A stretch of DNA of 10,129 nt from an uncultured Porphyromonadaceae bacterium (GTDB lineage Bacteria; Bacteroidota; Bacteroidia; Bacteroidales; Muribaculaceae). The translations under genes were made by a program, and so were the position numbers. The notes under the pieces are model-generated. The model saw only the letters and a program-made list of their open reading frames with translations. It did no database searches and had not been told where the DNA came from. This document shows positions 7,355 to 10,129 of this stretch, piece by piece. Location: positions 1 to 10,129 of the forward strand of contig URTA01000076.1 in the NCBI GenBank assembly GCA_900550645.1, read 5' to 3'. The first letter of the stretch is position 1. Each line of letters begins with the position of its first letter.

Positions 7355-9904
7355 ATGAAAAGCAGAACTATCATCGCGGCGGCATCGGGCGCACTGCTGT
7401 GCGGCATGGCGGCATACGCCGCCCCACGGATGCTGACACGGTTCAACGTCGCTCCCCCCGTCCGCGTCATGACACCGGCGATGTCAGACTCCGTCAACAC
7501 CGACGGCAAGAAATACGACACCGCCAACCTCCTCGACAACCGCATGACCCTCGACTTCAAGCGGCTCAAGTCCACCCTCGCACAAGCCGGGGACACCACC
7601 GGACGCATCACACTCGCCCGCCCCGCCGACGGCTACGAGGTCATGCTGATGCAGACGCACATGCGTGCCGAGCGGTTTGCCAAGGGAAGCCTGAAGGTAA
7701 CATCCCCCTCACGCTTCGAGGTGCTTGTAAACGGCGAGTCAAAAGCCAAGAAGACCACCGCCGAGGACAGCGTGACCAGCGCGTCGGCGCAGACCGTGCA
7801 GCTCACCCTCGAGCCAGAGCGCGACTACACACTCACCATTAAGCTCCTCGCCGACGCTTCAGCCGCGTGCGACCCCGAAGTGACGGCAGAGTTCGTCCCC
7901 GACGCCGGATACGAGGACATCGCCGTTGCCGCCGACCCGGACATGAAACGCCGCTTCTACGTCGACGACTGCGTGCTCGGCACTCGCGTCATGGCCACCC
8001 TCGTGTCGCCCGACGGCAAGTACGCGCTCGTGAAATACCGCCAGTACTTCTCACCGAACAACTACGGGTATTCCGCACAGATAGTCGAGACACGCACCGC
8101 CAAGGTCGTCGCCGCCAACCTCCCATACGCAGCCGAATGGATGCCGCAGGGCGACAAGGTGTACTACACCGTCAAGTCCGCCGACGGCAGCGACCTGTAC
8201 ACCATGACCGTCCCCGGCATGGCAACCGAACGCCTGATGACAGGCCTCGAGACCGAAAACGTCAGCTTCACCCCGGACTGCAAGTCACTCATCTACTACC
8301 GGCTGGCAGAAGGGACGGCAGAGAGCGGCATAATGCGCCGCGTCACATCGCCCGACGACAGACAGCCAGGCAACCGCAACCGGTACTACATCGTCAAACA
8401 GGACGTACAGACAGGCAACACCGTCACGCTCACATACGGCAGCCGGCAGAACGCCATACTCGACATATCGCCCGACTCGCGCCGACTCCTCTACTCCGCC
8501 ACCAAGGAGACACCCGACCGCTGGCCATTCTACGCCGCCTCAATCATCGAAATGGACCTCAACACCCTCGCCACCGACACCATTGCCGCCGACGAGGGCA
8601 TCATAAACGGCGCGGTATACTCCCCCGACGGACGGAGCATACTCGTCTACGGAGGGCCTGACATGCTCGGAGGAGTAACACTCAACGCCGGCAACCACCC
8701 CATACCCAACGACTTCGACGTGCAAATGGCAGTCGTTGACCTCAAGACACGCAAAGCCACGCCCCTGACACGCGACTTCAACCCCTCCGTCGAGGGAACG
8801 CCCGTGTGGAACAAGGCTGACGGCAACATTTACTTCACAGGCGAGGACGGATTCTACAAACGCCTATACCGCTGCGACCCGCGCACCGCCAAGTTTACAC
8901 AGCTCGACGCAAAAGTGGACGTGATACGCTCAATATCAATGGGAGAGAACTCCGCGCAGTACATCACATACAACGGCTCGACACTGCAGACCGACGGCGC
9001 GGCATGGATATACGACACACGCAACGGACGCAGCACACTCATCGCCGACCCCCTGCAGGACACCCTCGGCGACGTGGAATGGGGCAAGACCGACAAATGG
9101 ACGTTCACCGCATCTGACGGCACGACAATCGACGGCGAGGTAACCCTACCCCCGGGCTTCGACCCCACTCGCAAGTACCCCCTCATAGTATACTACTACG
9201 GCGGCACTTCTCCCTCCGACCACAGCATCAACCACCCCTACAACCCCAACGTGTTCGCCTCCCGCGACTATGTGGTATACGTCATCAACCCCAGCGGCAC
9301 GACCGGATACGGACAGGAGTTCTCCGCACGCCACGTCAACGCCTGGGGCAAGCGCACAGCCGACGACATCATCGAGGGCGTCAAGCTATTCTGCCAGCAG
9401 CACCCCTTTGTTGACACCGCTAAGATAGGCTGCCTCGGCGCAAGCTACGGAGGGTTCATGACACAGTACCTGCAGACACAGACCGACATATTCGCCGCAG
9501 CAGTGTCACACGCAGGCATCTCAAACGTCACCAGCTACTGGGGCGAAGGATACTGGGGCTACAGCTACAACGCCGTCGCAGCAGCCAAGTCATACCCCTG
9601 GACTGACCCCGAGCTGTTCACAAAGCAAGGCTCGCTATTCAACGCCGACAAGATACACACGCCACTGCTCCTGCTCCACGGAACAGAGGACACCAACGTG
9701 CCTATCGGCGAGAGCATACAGCTCTACAACGCACTGAAGATACTCGGCCGCGACGTGGAGTTCATCACCGTCGAGGGAGCGAACCACGTGGTCACCGACC
9801 CCGACAAACGCCGCGAATGGCAGAACACCATAATGGCATGGTTCGCAAAATACCTCCAGGACGCTCCGCAGTGGTGGGATTCGCTCTACCCCGAGGCCAA
9901 GTGA
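7355..9904 (+). CDS. S9 family serine peptidase (prolyl oligopeptidase/DPP-like)
   Basis: This 849-residue exported peptidase has a signal peptide (residues 1-22, cut near AYA|AP), an N-terminal stretch at about 45-190 that looks beta-rich, a beta-propeller at about 195-590 with repeated SPDGK/SPDSR-type blade motifs, and an alpha/beta-hydrolase domain from about 610. The catalytic triad is visible: S697 in GASYGG, D779 in HGTEDTNVP and H811 in GANHVV. It should remove short peptides or cut oligopeptides, many relatives acting after proline or hydrophobic residues. The GASYGGFM surroundings favour the S9C/DPP5-like branch over classic DPP IV. It is longer than the usual 650-750 residues because of the extra N-terminal region. 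The likely place is the periplasm, since no lipobox or sorting domain is seen. It is the last gene of the operon, 34 bases after the FKBP-type gene, and a strong terminator follows. Confidence 0.93.
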   Translation: MKSRTIIAAASGALLCGMAAYAAPRMLTRFNVAPPVRVMTPAMSDSVNTDGKKYDTANLLDNRMTLDFKRLKSTLAQAGDTTGRITLARPADGYEVMLMQTHMRAERFAKGSLKVTSPSRFEVLVNGESKAKKTTAEDSVTSASAQTVQLTLEPERDYTLTIKLLADASAACDPEVTAEFVPDAGYEDIAVAADPDMKRRFYVDDCVLGTRVMATLVSPDGKYALVKYRQYFSPNNYGYSAQIVETRTAKVVAANLPYAAEWMPQGDKVYYTVKSADGSDLYTMTVPGMATERLMTGLETENVSFTPDCKSLIYYRLAEGTAESGIMRRVTSPDDRQPGNRNRYYIVKQDVQTGNTVTLTYGSRQNAILDISPDSRRLLYSATKETPDRWPFYAASIIEMDLNTLATDTIAADEGIINGAVYSPDGRSILVYGGPDMLGGVTLNAGNHPIPNDFDVQMAVVDLKTRKATPLTRDFNPSVEGTPVWNKADGNIYFTGEDGFYKRLYRCDPRTAKFTQLDAKVDVIRSISMGENSAQYITYNGSTLQTDGAAWIYDTRNGRSTLIADPLQDTLGDVEWGKTDKWTFTASDGTTIDGEVTLPPGFDPTRKYPLIVYYYGGTSPSDHSINHPYNPNVFASRDYVVYVINPSGTTGYGQEFSARHVNAWGKRTADDIIEGVKLFCQQHPFVDTAKIGCLGASYGGFMTQYLQTQTDIFAAAVSHAGISNVTSYWGEGYWGYSYNAVAAAKSYPWTDPELFTKQGSLFNADKIHTPLLLLHGTEDTNVPIGESIQLYNALKILGRDVEFITVEGANHVVTDPDKRREWQNTIMAWFAKYLQDAPQWWDSLYPEAK

Positions 9905-10129
9905 CACGACACACACACTGACACCTATACGCAGCCGCGACAGCACATCAGCCGTCGCGGCTGTTTCGTTTCGTTCCGTTTCGCTCGTTCCACATCGTTC
10001 CAGCCGTTTCGCCGTCCCCAAGGTGGAACGAAACGAAACGCCCGGACACGGCGAACATTCCCCTGCCGCCAGCCGAATTGTTAAAACGCTATTTCCGACA
10101 AAAATTTTGTCCCTAACTTTGCACCGTCA

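Overview
The window looks like chromosome from a GC-rich member of the Bacteroidales, most likely a Muribaculaceae-type gut bacterium. This rests on four identical copies of the Bacteroidota sigma-factor -7 element (TAACTTTGC at 97, 1264, 4474 and 10114), start codons preceded by A-rich leaders instead of Shine-Dalgarno sequences, lipoproteins and an outer-membrane TonB-type receptor of Bacteroidota style, and a single-chain glycyl-tRNA synthetase. The genus is inference. All seven confident genes lie on the + strand and no mobile element, CRISPR array, tRNA or rRNA is visible.

Layout: (1) 1-92 is the left flank, with at most a few codons of a neighbouring gene. (2) 114-1208 is a polyprenyl-phosphate GlcNAc/sugar-1-phosphate transferase (WecA/TagO family) with its own promoter. 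(3) 1334-4384 is a three-gene unit: a small outer-membrane beta-barrel protein, a TonB-dependent receptor whose start overlaps the previous stop by 11 bases, and a small secreted heavy-metal-associated (HMA) domain protein. Its leader can fold into two mutually exclusive hairpins. (4) 4385-4540 is an intergenic stretch with a four-unit 9-bp tandem repeat, a perfect palindrome and a strong promoter. (5) 4541-9904 reads as one operon of glyQS, lemA, an FKBP-type lipoprotein and an S9 serine peptidase, with gaps of 35, 21 and 34 bases and no internal promoter seen. (6) 9905-10129 holds a strong intrinsic terminator, a second long inverted repeat built of CGTTTCG/TCGTTCC words, and a promoter firing rightward out of the window.

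Working together: the first gene starts a lipid-linked glycan at the inner membrane. The second unit looks like an envelope metal-handling system, in which the receptor carries a vicinal Cys pair, a DxNxDG-type loop and a His-rich stretch and the HMA protein is a candidate periplasmic carrier. The third unit couples a translation enzyme to three exported proteins (LemA lipoprotein, prolyl isomerase lipoprotein, peptidase). Nothing here is plainly a new defence or mobile system; the points most worth checking are the metal unit, its leader RNA and the structured element after the peptidase gene.
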